9,877 nt of DNA from assembly GCA_026421135.1 (NCBI GenBank), contig JAPKCR010000035.1, positions 1 to 9,877 on the forward strand, given 5' to 3'. Origin of the DNA: Sulfitobacter sp. GTDB taxonomy: Bacteria > Pseudomonadota > Alphaproteobacteria > Rhodobacterales > Rhodobacteraceae. A model generated the notes under the pieces. The model searched no databases, had not been told where the DNA came from, and worked only from the letters and a program-made list of their open reading frames with translations. Below are positions 1 to 6,443 of this stretch, one piece after another; position 1 is the stretch's first letter, and each line of letters opens with the position of its first letter. A program made the translations under genes and the position numbers.

Positions 1-2
1 GG

Positions 3-209
3 TTTGTCACCCGCGCGCCCGAGACCGAGATTATCTATAAATGTTCTGATTATTACGCGCAGGACGTCGAAGGCGCGGTTGCTTGGGATGATCCGGACAT
101 CGGGATCGATTGGGGTCTTGGCGATACGTCACCGGTTTTGTCAGATAAGGACGCAAAAGCGCCCTCTTTGGCGGCTCTTAACAGCCCATTCACGTTTGAG
201 GGTGCATAG
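3..209 (+). CDS. rfbC: dTDP-4-dehydrorhamnose 3,5-epimerase, C-terminal fragment (5' end outside window)
   Basis: An open frame enters at the left edge and ends at TAG 207-209, giving the last 68 residues. It reads FVTRAPETEIIYKCSDYYAQ, then WDDPDIGIDWG, then a tail containing LSDKD. The [Y/C]xxxDYYxxxxE pattern followed by WDDPxxxIxW and LSxKD is the usual C-terminal end of RmlC/RfbC epimerases, which are about 180-190 residues in total. The enzyme is a cytosolic cupin that inverts C3 and C5 of dTDP-4-keto-6-deoxy-glucose in dTDP-L-rhamnose synthesis. The catalytic His and Tyr lie in the missing part and cannot be checked. The stop codon directly abuts the rfbB start, and the three other rhamnose genes follow, which supports the call strongly. 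Nothing suggests the gene is broken; it is simply cut by the window. Confidence 0.9.
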   Translation, partial: FVTRAPETEIIYKCSDYYAQDVEGAVAWDDPDIGIDWGLGDTSPVLSDKDAKAPSLAALNSPFTFEGA

Positions 210-1247
210 ATGAAGTTATTGGTAACGGGCGGTGCGGGGTTTATCGGCTCGGCCGTGGTGCGGCTGGCAGTGGCGCAGGGGCATAGCGTGGTTAATCTGG
301 ATGCGCTGACCTATGCGGCCTGTCTTGAGAACGTGGCTAGCGTAGCCGGCAGCCCGCTTTATGCGTTTGAGCAGGCTGATATCTGCGACCGCGCCGCGCT
401 TGACCGGATTTTTGCGGATCACCAGCCCGATGCGGTAATGCATCTGGCCGCCGAAAGCCATGTAGACAGGTCCATTGATGGTCCCGGCGCGTTTATCCAG
501 ACCAACATCACCGGCACCTATACCCTGCTCGAAGCCGCGCGCGCCTATTGGCAATATGCTGGCAAGCCGGACGGTTTCCGCTTTCACCATATCTCGACCG
601 ACGAGGTCTTCGGCTCGCTTGGGCCCACCGGCCAGTTCACCGAAGACACGCCGTACGATCCGCGCAGTCCTTATTCCGCGTCCAAAGCTGCCAGCGACCA
701 TCTGGTGCGCGCCTGGGGCGAGACATATGGCCTGCCGATCATCATGACGAACTGTTCCAACAACTACGGCCCGTTCCACTTTCCCGAGAAGCTGGTGCCA
801 GTTGTGATCCTCAAGGCGCTCGCCGGTCAGCCGATCCCGGTTTATGGCGACGGTGCCAATGTGCGCGACTGGTTGTTTGTCGAAGACCATGCCGACGCGC
901 TGTTGACGGTGCTGACCAAGGGCGAACTGGGGCGTAGCTATAACATCGGCGGAGAGAACGAGGTCAGCAATCTGGAGCTGGTGCGGATGATCTGCGCTTT
1001 GTTGGATGATCGCCACCCAAGCGGGGCACCCCATGCCGATCTGATCACCTTTGTCACCGACCGCCCGGGCCATGACCAGCGCTATGCCATCGACCCGACA
1101 CGCATCAGCACCGAGTTGAACTGGCAGCCCTCGGTCACAGTAGAAGAAGGGCTGGCCCGAACCGTCGATTGGTACCTTGCAAACGAAGACTGGTGGCGTG
1201 CCTTGCAAAACCGCAGTGGTGTTGGCGAACGGTTGGGCACAGCTTGA
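210..1247 (+). CDS. rfbB: dTDP-glucose 4,6-dehydratase
   Basis: This 345-residue protein is an extended short-chain dehydrogenase of normal RfbB/RmlB length. It converts dTDP-glucose to dTDP-4-keto-6-deoxy-glucose with bound NAD. The N-terminal Rossmann motif GGAGFIG is at residues 7-13 and AAESHVDRS at 80-88. The catalytic STDEVFG is at 129-135, with Asp131 and Glu132 as the expected acid/base pair. YSASK at 155-159 supplies the SDR Tyr155 and Lys159. [15 protein letters not shown] at 171-185 is the family's substrate-binding segment. The ATG at 210 follows the rfbC stop without a gap, and GAGGG at 198-202 sits 7 bases upstream. The end overlaps the rfbD start by 4 bases (TTGA), so the genes are very probably cotranscribed and translationally coupled. 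All key residues are intact. Confidence 0.97.
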   Translation: MKLLVTGGAGFIGSAVVRLAVAQGHSVVNLDALTYAACLENVASVAGSPLYAFEQADICDRAALDRIFADHQPDAVMHLAAESHVDRSIDGPGAFIQTNITGTYTLLEAARAYWQYAGKPDGFRFHHISTDEVFGSLGPTGQFTEDTPYDPRSPYSASKAASDHLVRAWGETYGLPIIMTNCSNNYGPFHFPEKLVPVVILKALAGQPIPVYGDGANVRDWLFVEDHADALLTVLTKGELGRSYNIGGENEVSNLELVRMICALLDDRHPSGAPHADLITFVTDRPGHDQRYAIDPTRISTELNWQPSVTVEEGLARTVDWYLANEDWWRALQNRSGVGERLGTA

Positions 1248-2110
1248 AGATCCTAGTATTCGGCCATAGCGGTCAGGTCGCCACAGAACTGCGCGCGCTA
1301 ATCGGCGCAGACATCCAGATCACCGCCCTTGACCGGGCTGGCGCCGATCTGACCGACCCCACCGCCTGCGCCGCTGCAATTAATACGCACGCGCCCGATG
1401 CCGTGATCAACGCCGCCGCCTACACCGCCGTCGACAAGGCCGAAACGGATCAGGCCACCGCCGATCTGATCAACGCGCAGGCCCCCGCCGCGATGGCCCG
1501 CGCTTGTGCCGCGCGCGACATCCCGTTTGTGTCAATCTCGACCGATTATGTGTTTTCCGGTGCAGGAACAGACCCTTGGCAACCGGGCGATCCCACCGAT
1601 CCGCAAGGGGCTTACGGCCGCACCAAGCGCGATGGAGAGGTCGCGATCAAAGCGGCTGGCGGTCGCTGGGCCGTGTTGCGCACCTCTTGGGTCGTGTCGG
1701 CCCACGGCAATAACTTTGTCAAAACCATGCTGCGCCTTGGGGCCGAACGTGACGCACTTACAATTGTCGCCGACCAGATCGGCGGGCCGACAGGTGCCGC
1801 CGAGATCGCACAGGCCTGTGTGACCATCGCCAAGACACTGCTGTCAGAGCCGCAAAAATCCGGCATTTACCATTTCTCAGGTACCCCCGACACCAGTTGG
1901 GCCGATTTCGCCCGCGCGATTTTTGATCAAGCGGGCATCACCTGCGATGTCAATGACATCCCATCATCCGACTACCCGACGCCCGCTAAACGTCCGCTAA
2001 ACTCGCGGTTGGCGTGCAGCGCCACGCAAGCCGCATTTGGTATCGCACGCCCAGAATGGCGCGATAGCCTGACCCGGATTATCGACCAACTTGATGTTTC
2101 CAAGGACTGA
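1244..2110 (+). CDS. rfbD: dTDP-4-dehydrorhamnose reductase
   Basis: This is the NAD(P)H-dependent reductase that completes dTDP-L-rhamnose. The frame stays open upstream to an ATG at 1169, but conserved family sequence begins only at the TTG at 1244 (M)[11 protein letters not shown]. The extra 25 residues would lie inside the end of rfbB, so TTG 1244 is the better start. It gives 288 residues, normal for RmlD. The nucleotide-binding GHSGQV is at residues 7-12, [12 protein letters not shown] at 56-67, STDYVFSG at 99-106, and the SDR catalytic YGRTK at 124-128 (Tyr124, Lys128). HFSG near the C-terminal third and the late PxxxxRPxxSRL segment are also typical of RmlD. The TTG overlaps the rfbB stop as TTGA and has no strong ribosome site, so it probably relies on coupled translation from rfbB. 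Confidence 0.95.
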   Translation: MKILVFGHSGQVATELRALIGADIQITALDRAGADLTDPTACAAAINTHAPDAVINAAAYTAVDKAETDQATADLINAQAPAAMARACAARDIPFVSISTDYVFSGAGTDPWQPGDPTDPQGAYGRTKRDGEVAIKAAGGRWAVLRTSWVVSAHGNNFVKTMLRLGAERDALTIVADQIGGPTGAAEIAQACVTIAKTLLSEPQKSGIYHFSGTPDTSWADFARAIFDQAGITCDVNDIPSSDYPTPAKRPLNSRLACSATQAAFGIARPEWRDSLTRIIDQLDVSKD

Positions 2111-2116
2111 TTTCTC

Positions 2117-3031
2117 ATGACGCAAACTATTTCTCAGGCGCCCAAACGCAAAGGTATCATCCTCGCCGGAGGTTCAGGTACGCGGCTGTATCCGATCACC
2201 ATTAGCGTGTCGAAACAACTGCTCCCGATCTATGACAAGCCGATGATATACTACCCGCTGTCGGTTCTGATGCTGGGCGGCATCCGCGAGATCGCGGTAA
2301 TCACCACCCCGCAAGACGCCGAGCAATTCAAACGCGCGCTTGGCGATGGCAGCCAATGGGGCGTGTCGCTGACCTATATTACCCAACCCAGACCCGAAGG
2401 TCTGGCGCAGGCATATCTGCTGGCCGAGGATTTCCTTGACGGTTCGCCCTCAGCCATGGTTTTGGGCGACAACATCTTTTTCGGCCACGGCCTGCCCGAA
2501 ATTCTCGCTGCTGCCGATGCGCAAGGAACCGGCGGCACCGTCTTTGGCTACCGCGTATCAGACCCTGAACGCTATGGTGTGGTCGATTTTGATGAAAATG
2601 GCCAAGCCCGCCAGATTATCGAAAAGCCCGAGGTCCCGCCGTCAAACTACGCCGTCACGGGTCTGTATTTCCTCGACAACACTGCGTCTGAGCGCGCCAA
2701 GACCGTTCAGCCTTCCGCGCGCGGGGAACTTGAGATCACTACCCTGCTGGAAACCTATTTGCACGACGGATTGCTGAACGTTCAACGCATGGGCCGCGGC
2801 TACGCATGGCTCGACACCGGCACCCACGGCAGCCTGCTGGACGCTGGCAACTTTGTGCGTACTCTTGAAACCCGCCAAGGCCTGCAAACTGGCAGCCCGG
2901 ACGAGATCGCATTTAATCAAGGCTGGATTGGTGAAGACAAGCTGGAAGAACGGGCTAAGCTCTTCGCGAAAAACGACTACGGAGACTATCTCGAAGGGCT
3001 GTTGAAACAGGGTAATCGTAGTCAGTTTTAA
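2117..3031 (+). CDS. rfbA: glucose-1-phosphate thymidylyltransferase
   Basis: A 304-residue nucleotidyltransferase of normal RmlA length (about 290-300) that makes dTDP-glucose from dTTP and glucose-1-phosphate, the entry step of the pathway. The signature loop GGSGTRLYP is at residues 18-26. [17 protein letters not shown] at 33-49 is diagnostic of Rml[11 protein letters not shown] at 90-99 forms the base and sugar pocket. LGDN at 116-119 holds metal-binding Asp118, IEKP is at 168-171, and WLDTGTH at 231-237 holds Asp233, matching the second metal ligand by position. The start ATG lies 6 bases after the rfbD stop. AAGGA at 2102-2106, inside the rfbD end, serves as ribosome site with a 10-base gap. 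It is the last gene of the rhamnose operon; no clear hairpin terminator follows. RmlA is usually feedback-inhibited by dTDP-rhamnose (family knowledge). Confidence 0.97.
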   Translation: MTQTISQAPKRKGIILAGGSGTRLYPITISVSKQLLPIYDKPMIYYPLSVLMLGGIREIAVITTPQDAEQFKRALGDGSQWGVSLTYITQPRPEGLAQAYLLAEDFLDGSPSAMVLGDNIFFGHGLPEILAAADAQGTGGTVFGYRVSDPERYGVVDFDENGQARQIIEKPEVPPSNYAVTGLYFLDNTASERAKTVQPSARGELEITTLLETYLHDGLLNVQRMGRGYAWLDTGTHGSLLDAGNFVRTLETRQGLQTGSPDEIAFNQGWIGEDKLEERAKLFAKNDYGDYLEGLLKQGNRSQF

Positions 3032-3032
3032 G

Positions 3033-3046
3033 TTGATCCACGTCAA
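3033..3046 (+). promoter_or_regulatory. FNR/FnrL/Dnr-type binding site
   Basis: TTGATCCACGTCAA fits the FNR-family consensus TTGAT-N4-ATCAA at 9 of 10 defined positions; the only mismatch is G for the A starting the right half. The box begins one base after the rfbA stop. Its centre (3039.5) lies about 41 bases before the transcription start expected from the -10 at 3070-3075, which is the geometry of a class II FNR-activated promoter. In Rhodobacteraceae several CRP/FNR paralogues (FnrL, Dnr/Nnr types) share this half-site, so sequence alone cannot name the factor. It most likely makes the downstream DUF2189 gene respond to low oxygen or nitric oxide. Confidence 0.72.
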
Positions 3047-3069
3047 AGACCGGGGCGCTGCGTCGCTTT

Positions 3070-3075
3070 CATAGT
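3070..3075 (+). promoter_or_regulatory. Possible -10 element of the DUF2189 gene promoter
   Basis: CATAGT matches TATAAT at 4 of 6 positions. It lies 23 bases after the FNR-type box, so a start near 3081 would put the box centre near -41.5. No good -35 hexamer is present, as expected when an activator occupies that place. The call rests mainly on spacing and is tentative. Confidence 0.4.
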
Positions 3076-3107
3076 GATACAACCGATAAAAAGGAAGCTT
3101 GCCTGCC

Positions 3108-3914
3108 GTGGACAAAATCGGAAGCGATCAAGAAGACACACCGCTCGCGCCCTCTTTGGGTGCACCGCAGTTCAGACCTGCATCAACCGCAGATCTGGCG
3201 CAGTCGCTAAGGCTTGGGTGGGCTGACTTAAGGCAGGCCCCTGTTTTCGGATTGGGCTTCGCCGCTGTCTATGTGATCGCGGCTTGGGCAATGACGTGGA
3301 TCACTTGGCAAACCGGCACAACATTCTGGCTGGTGCTGGCCGTCTTCGGGTTTCCCTTGCTTGGCCCCTTCATCGCCGTGGGCCTTTACGAGGTATCGCG
3401 CCGCTTGCACGCGCAAGAACAGCTAAGCTGGTCTGCAATTCTGGGCGTCGTGGTACTGCAACGCAAACGATCCCTGCCCATGATCGGCGCGATCAGTATT
3501 GTTATCTTTCTGTTTTGGTTCTTTCTGGGCCACATGATTTTTGCCCTGTTTCTCGGCTTGTCGCCTATGTCCAATATATCCTCCTCGATTGAAGTATTCT
3601 TGACGCCGAACGGCCTGACCATGTTGACTGTGGGCAGCGTCGTGGGTGCAATTTTTGCACTGCTTTTGTACATGATCACTGTCCTTGCAATGCCAATGGT
3701 GTTGGACCGAGAGGTGGATTTCGTGACGGCTATGGCCACCAGTTTTGGCTATGTCGCGGCCAATATGGGTGTCATGCTGGTTTGGGCCGCATTTATTGCG
3801 ACAGTGACACTGGTGTCACTTGTGCCGCTGTTTCTGGGTCTGTTCATCGTGCTGCCGCTGTTGGGCCACGCCACTTGGCATTTGTATCACTTGTTGATTG
3901 AAACCCGCAGCTAA
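3108..3914 (+). CDS. DUF2189 family integral membrane protein
   Basis: The protein has 268 residues from GTG 3108. The frame also permits TTG at 3099, but AAGGAAG (3091-3097) is only one base from that codon and about ten from the GTG, so GTG is preferred. After a polar N-terminal tail of about 30 residues comes [16 protein letters not shown], then roughly six hydrophobic segments. The first pair ends in [18 protein letters not shown]. Later come [16 protein letters not shown] and a C-terminal [18 protein letters not shown]. The GPxxAxGxYExSRR, LDRxVDxxTAMATS and VLPxLGHATWH stretches are hallmarks of DUF2189, a family of unknown biochemical role in the inner membrane of alphaproteobacteria. 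An FNR-type box and -10 lie just upstream, separating it from the rhamnose operon and hinting at a role during oxygen limitation or nitrogen-oxide respiration (inference). No catalytic motif is evident. Confidence 0.88.
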   Translation: MDKIGSDQEDTPLAPSLGAPQFRPASTADLAQSLRLGWADLRQAPVFGLGFAAVYVIAAWAMTWITWQTGTTFWLVLAVFGFPLLGPFIAVGLYEVSRRLHAQEQLSWSAILGVVVLQRKRSLPMIGAISIVIFLFWFFLGHMIFALFLGLSPMSNISSSIEVFLTPNGLTMLTVGSVVGAIFALLLYMITVLAMPMVLDREVDFVTAMATSFGYVAANMGVMLVWAAFIATVTLVSLVPLFLGLFIVLPLLGHATWHLYHLLIETRS

Positions 3915-4334
3915 CTGGCAAGGATTTTGGTAAAGAAGTGTACGCCCTTGACGCTTTGACAACCCTGATTAAGCCGCAATTGTCCCAAGATAATACCTGC
4001 ACGTCGACAATATAGACGCCCATTTGCAGGCGAGGGTCGCCATGAAATTTCCAAGTCTGCATTGTCTTCGACCGCGGGTTTAGGTGGCGACGGTTTTACG
4101 CCCTTTCGAATGCGTGGTTTGCTTTATCTGCGGTCGTCTTACTCCCTTCGAATTAAGGCGCACCGAGCACAAGACCCGATACGCGCGGGCGTGACTGGTG
4201 ATCACCTGACCACAGCCATGACGGCTGCCTGTCACAACAGCGCTTGGCTGGCGTCAGCCATCGCCGGTTAGGCGCAATGCCGGACAAGACAAACGTCAAT
4301 CGCTCGGCTAGGTTGTGAATTGAGGGGCCAATGC
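3915..4334 (+). other. 420-base gap without a convincing gene; long leader of the regulator gene
   Basis: I find no protein-coding frame with family-like sequence on either strand. The longest + frame here (4062-4271, from a TTG) has no ribosome site and an unlikely composition. A 13-codon frame at 4042-4083 has GAGGG five bases upstream, but nothing else supports it. AT-richer patches include GATAAT at 3989-3994, which resembles a -10, but no matching -35 lies 16-18 bases upstream. The right part holds the small hairpins listed separately. The stretch may contain the promoter and 5' leader of the regulator at 4335, decayed gene remnants, or a small RNA; the sequence does not decide. Confidence 0.5.
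4213..4264 (+). repeat. Pair of adjacent inverted repeats (possible alternative hairpins)
   Basis: The first hairpin is CAGCC-ATGAC-GGCTG at 4213-4227. The second is TGGCTG-GCGT-CAGCCA at 4245-4260, extendable by GCG/CGC at 4240-4242 and 4262-4264 across a small internal loop. Both use the same five-base arm (CAGCC/GGCTG), so the outer arms could also pair with each other and give a competing fold. No T-run follows, so this is not a standard terminator. The position, 70 to 120 bases before the regulator start, could suit a leader structure, but short GC arms also arise by chance. Confidence 0.35.
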
Positions 4335-6359
4335 ATGAACAAACCAGCTTGTAAGGATCGGATCGTATTGCGTGCATTGGGCGGTGCGTGGATCGAGCTT
4401 CCGGGAACGACTGGCCGTATTACCGCACGCAAGCAGGTCGCCGTCATTGCCTATCTGGCGCTGGACCGGTTCAGCGCGTCCCGCGATCTTTTGGCCGGTT
4501 TGTTGTGGGGGGATGTGCCGGACGCCAAGGCACGTGCATCGCTCAGGCAGGCGTTATCCGAATTACGTGCGGCCCATCCGGTGCTGCGCGATGCCCTTAT
4601 GATCGACCGGGCCAATGTAGTTCTTGATCCGGAGAGCATCGAAATTGATACCGTCCAATTGCTTGAGGAACTGAAAGCAGGCCAGCTACCCAATGCCGTG
4701 CGCGCAGGTGGCGAACTGGTGAATGACATCCTGTATGGGTTCGAAACCATGGGCAGCCGGTTCGCGGATTGGTTGGTCGATACAAGGCGGCAAATATCCG
4801 GTGGGTATTTGGAGTGCATCAGCCAAGCCGCTGCTCGGGACGACCTCACGCCGACCTTGCGCATGGATATGGCGGATGCCGCACTTGGCCTTGATCCGCT
4901 GGGCGAAAACCATTGCAGGTTTGCGATGCAACTTGCCAATGATCTGGGCGACATCGGGCGGGCGTTACAGACCTATGCCGCGTTTTATGCCCGGATGGAG
5001 GCCGAATTGGATATGGAGCCATCGCTTCTGACCCAAGACCTTGCTGCTGCAATCAAGATGGGCGCGACCGACCGCAAGACGACCGGCCCCGTTTCACCAA
5101 CAGCACAAAAGCGCGCGACGCCCCAGGGCGCCCCCAACGCTCCCGCGAAACCAGTTTCAACGCATGGCAGGCCGGTGTTGGCGGTTCTACCCCTAAAGGC
5201 GATCGGCACTGAAGGTTTGAAGGGCAATCTGACCGAAATGCTGGTTGATGATGTGGTGATGAAAATTGCCCGCCAACGCGAGATTGCGATCATCTCGCGG
5301 GTATCAATCCGGCATCTTGCCAGCCGCCCCGATGTTGCCGCCGTTTTGCGCGACAAGATGAATGTCCGCTATCTGCTAAGTGGCACCATCAGGCTGACCG
5401 GCAGTGGCTATCATCTGAACGTGGAACTGTCGCGCACCGACGACGGGCTGCTGCTGTGGGCGCACAGCCTTGAGGTAGCTGAAGACGATCTGTTTCGCGC
5501 CAACAGCGATACCGCCGAACAAGTCGTACATATGCTGGTACCGCAGTTACATAGGTCAGAACTAAGCGATATCCGCGTCAGCGACATCAGTAACCTGACC
5601 GCCTATCAAAAACTGCTCAAGGCGCAGGAACTGGTGTACACCCTTTCGGCCCCCCAACTCGAGGCTGCCGGACATCTCTTGCATGATGCGGTCAATACAT
5701 GGCCCGGCTATGTCCCCGCGCGGGTGGCGTTGGCGGATTGGTACAGCCTGCGTGTGGGTCAGGGGCTGTCAGAAATACCGACCGCCGACACAGCCGCCTT
5801 GAAAGCTGAGCTGGAACAGGCCCTTGCACTGGATGGGCGCAGCGGCCGTGCGACGGCGATGCTGGGCCATAACATCGCCATCTATGAACGCCGCTATGAC
5901 GAGGCATTCGTTCTGTTCGATGACGCGATACGCGCCACACCGGGCGATGCAGAGACGTTGCTTTGGACGGGGCCGACGCTTGCCTATGCTGATCACGAAG
6001 CTGACGCAGTTGACCGCCTGATGCAGGCCAGCCGGCTGACCCTCGATGACCCTTTGCGCTTTCGATATGACCATTTCCTAAGCATCGCGCATTTTGCATC
6101 AGGCGACATGAAGGAAGCCGCCCGGGTCGGGTTGGCATCCATGGCGCGCAACAGCCGCTACACGTCAAATTTGCGCATCACGGCCGGCGCATGCGTCGTC
6201 ATCGGCGATATGGAGAAGGCCCGCGAATTGGCCACGCGGATAATGCTGCTAGAGCCCAAATTTCGGGTGTCGAATTTTGTCAGTAGACAAGCGTTTCGGG
6301 ACCCCGCCCGCCGCGCCGATTTTGGCGATCTGCTGCGTCAGGCAGGCTTGCCGAATTAG
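4335..6359 (+). CDS. SARP/BTAD-type transcriptional regulator with TolB-like and TPR domains
   Basis: This is a 674-residue multidomain regulator. The frame allows TTG at 4320, but GAGGGG (4322-4327) sits 7 bases before ATG 4335, so that start is chosen. Residues about 10-98 form a winged-helix DNA-binding domain, with ARKQVAVIAYLAL, LAGLLWGDVPDAKARASLRQ and a following beta wing, as in SARP-like proteins. Residues about 103-242 are a bacterial transcriptional activation (BTAD) helical domain. A Pro/Thr/Ala-rich linker spans 245-278. Residues 280-405 (PVLAVLPL, then VRYLLSGTIR, then LLLWAHSLE) match the TolB-like domain often joined to class III adenylate cyclases, but no cyclase domain is present. 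Residues about 420-640 are TPR-like helical repeats. No membrane segment is seen, so it is probably a cytosolic activator sensing a protein or ligand through its C-terminal half. It lies directly before three hydrolase genes and a SARP-type repeat, which are its likely targets. Confidence 0.85.
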   Translation: MNKPACKDRIVLRALGGAWIELPGTTGRITARKQVAVIAYLALDRFSASRDLLAGLLWGDVPDAKARASLRQALSELRAAHPVLRDALMIDRANVVLDPESIEIDTVQLLEELKAGQLPNAVRAGGELVNDILYGFETMGSRFADWLVDTRRQISGGYLECISQAAARDDLTPTLRMDMADAALGLDPLGENHCRFAMQLANDLGDIGRALQTYAAFYARMEAELDMEPSLLTQDLAAAIKMGATDRKTTGPVSPTAQKRATPQGAPNAPAKPVSTHGRPVLAVLPLKAIGTEGLKGNLTEMLVDDVVMKIARQREIAIISRVSIRHLASRPDVAAVLRDKMNVRYLLSGTIRLTGSGYHLNVELSRTDDGLLLWAHSLEVAEDDLFRANSDTAEQVVHMLVPQLHRSELSDIRVSDISNLTAYQKLLKAQELVYTLSAPQLEAAGHLLHDAVNTWPGYVPARVALADWYSLRVGQGLSEIPTADTAALKAELEQALALDGRSGRATAMLGHNIAIYERRYDEAFVLFDDAIRATPGDAETLLWTGPTLAYADHEADAVDRLMQASRLTLDDPLRFRYDHFLSIAHFASGDMKEAARVGLASMARNSRYTSNLRITAGACVVIGDMEKARELATRIMLLEPKFRVSNFVSRQAFRDPARRADFGDLLRQAGLPN

Positions 6360-6372
6360 CGCACGCACCCGT

Positions 6373-6390
6373 CTTGACGATAGCTTGACG
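6373..6390 (+). promoter_or_regulatory. Tandem heptamer repeat, candidate SARP operator
   Basis: CTTGACG at 6373-6379 is repeated exactly at 6384-6390, separated by ATAG. A 7-base direct repeat with a 4-base spacer (11-bp period, one helical turn) is the layout bound by SARP/OmpR-type winged-helix activators, normally overlapping the -35 region. It is the main feature of the 84-base gap between the regulator gene and the three hydrolase genes. TTGACG itself also resembles a -35 hexamer. The -10 is not clear: TTCCAT (6398-6403) is 7 bases downstream of the repeat, and TCTTAA (6409-6414) is 18 bases downstream. The assignment to the neighbouring regulator is inference from position and layout. 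Confidence 0.55.
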
Positions 6391-6443
6391 GCGCATGTTC
6401 CATCTTCCTCTTAACGTATCGACGCGAAAAAGGGAGACGGGAA

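Noticed and set aside
216..1208. Long minus-strand open frame of 330 codons opposite rfbB
   Set aside because: It is antisense to a clear dTDP-glucose dehydratase, shows no family motif, and is expected from GC-rich codon bias.
1169..1243. 25-residue N-terminal extension of rfbD from ATG 1169
   Set aside because: It overlaps the end of rfbB and adds sequence ahead of the conserved [10 protein letters not shown] start of the family.
3947..3961. CTTGACG followed by TTTGACA, resembling the repeat before the hydrolase genes
   Set aside because: The period is 8 bases instead of 11, and no suitable -10 lies at promoter distance; probably chance.
4042..4083. 13-codon frame (MKFPSLHCLRPRV) with GAGGG upstream, a possible leader peptide
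   Set aside because: Too short to support, has no run of regulatory codons, and lies about 130 bases before the hairpins, so an attenuator reading is not justified.
4062..4271. 69-codon + frame in the gap before the regulator
   Set aside because: TTG start without a ribosome site, no recognisable sequence, and no coding-like composition.
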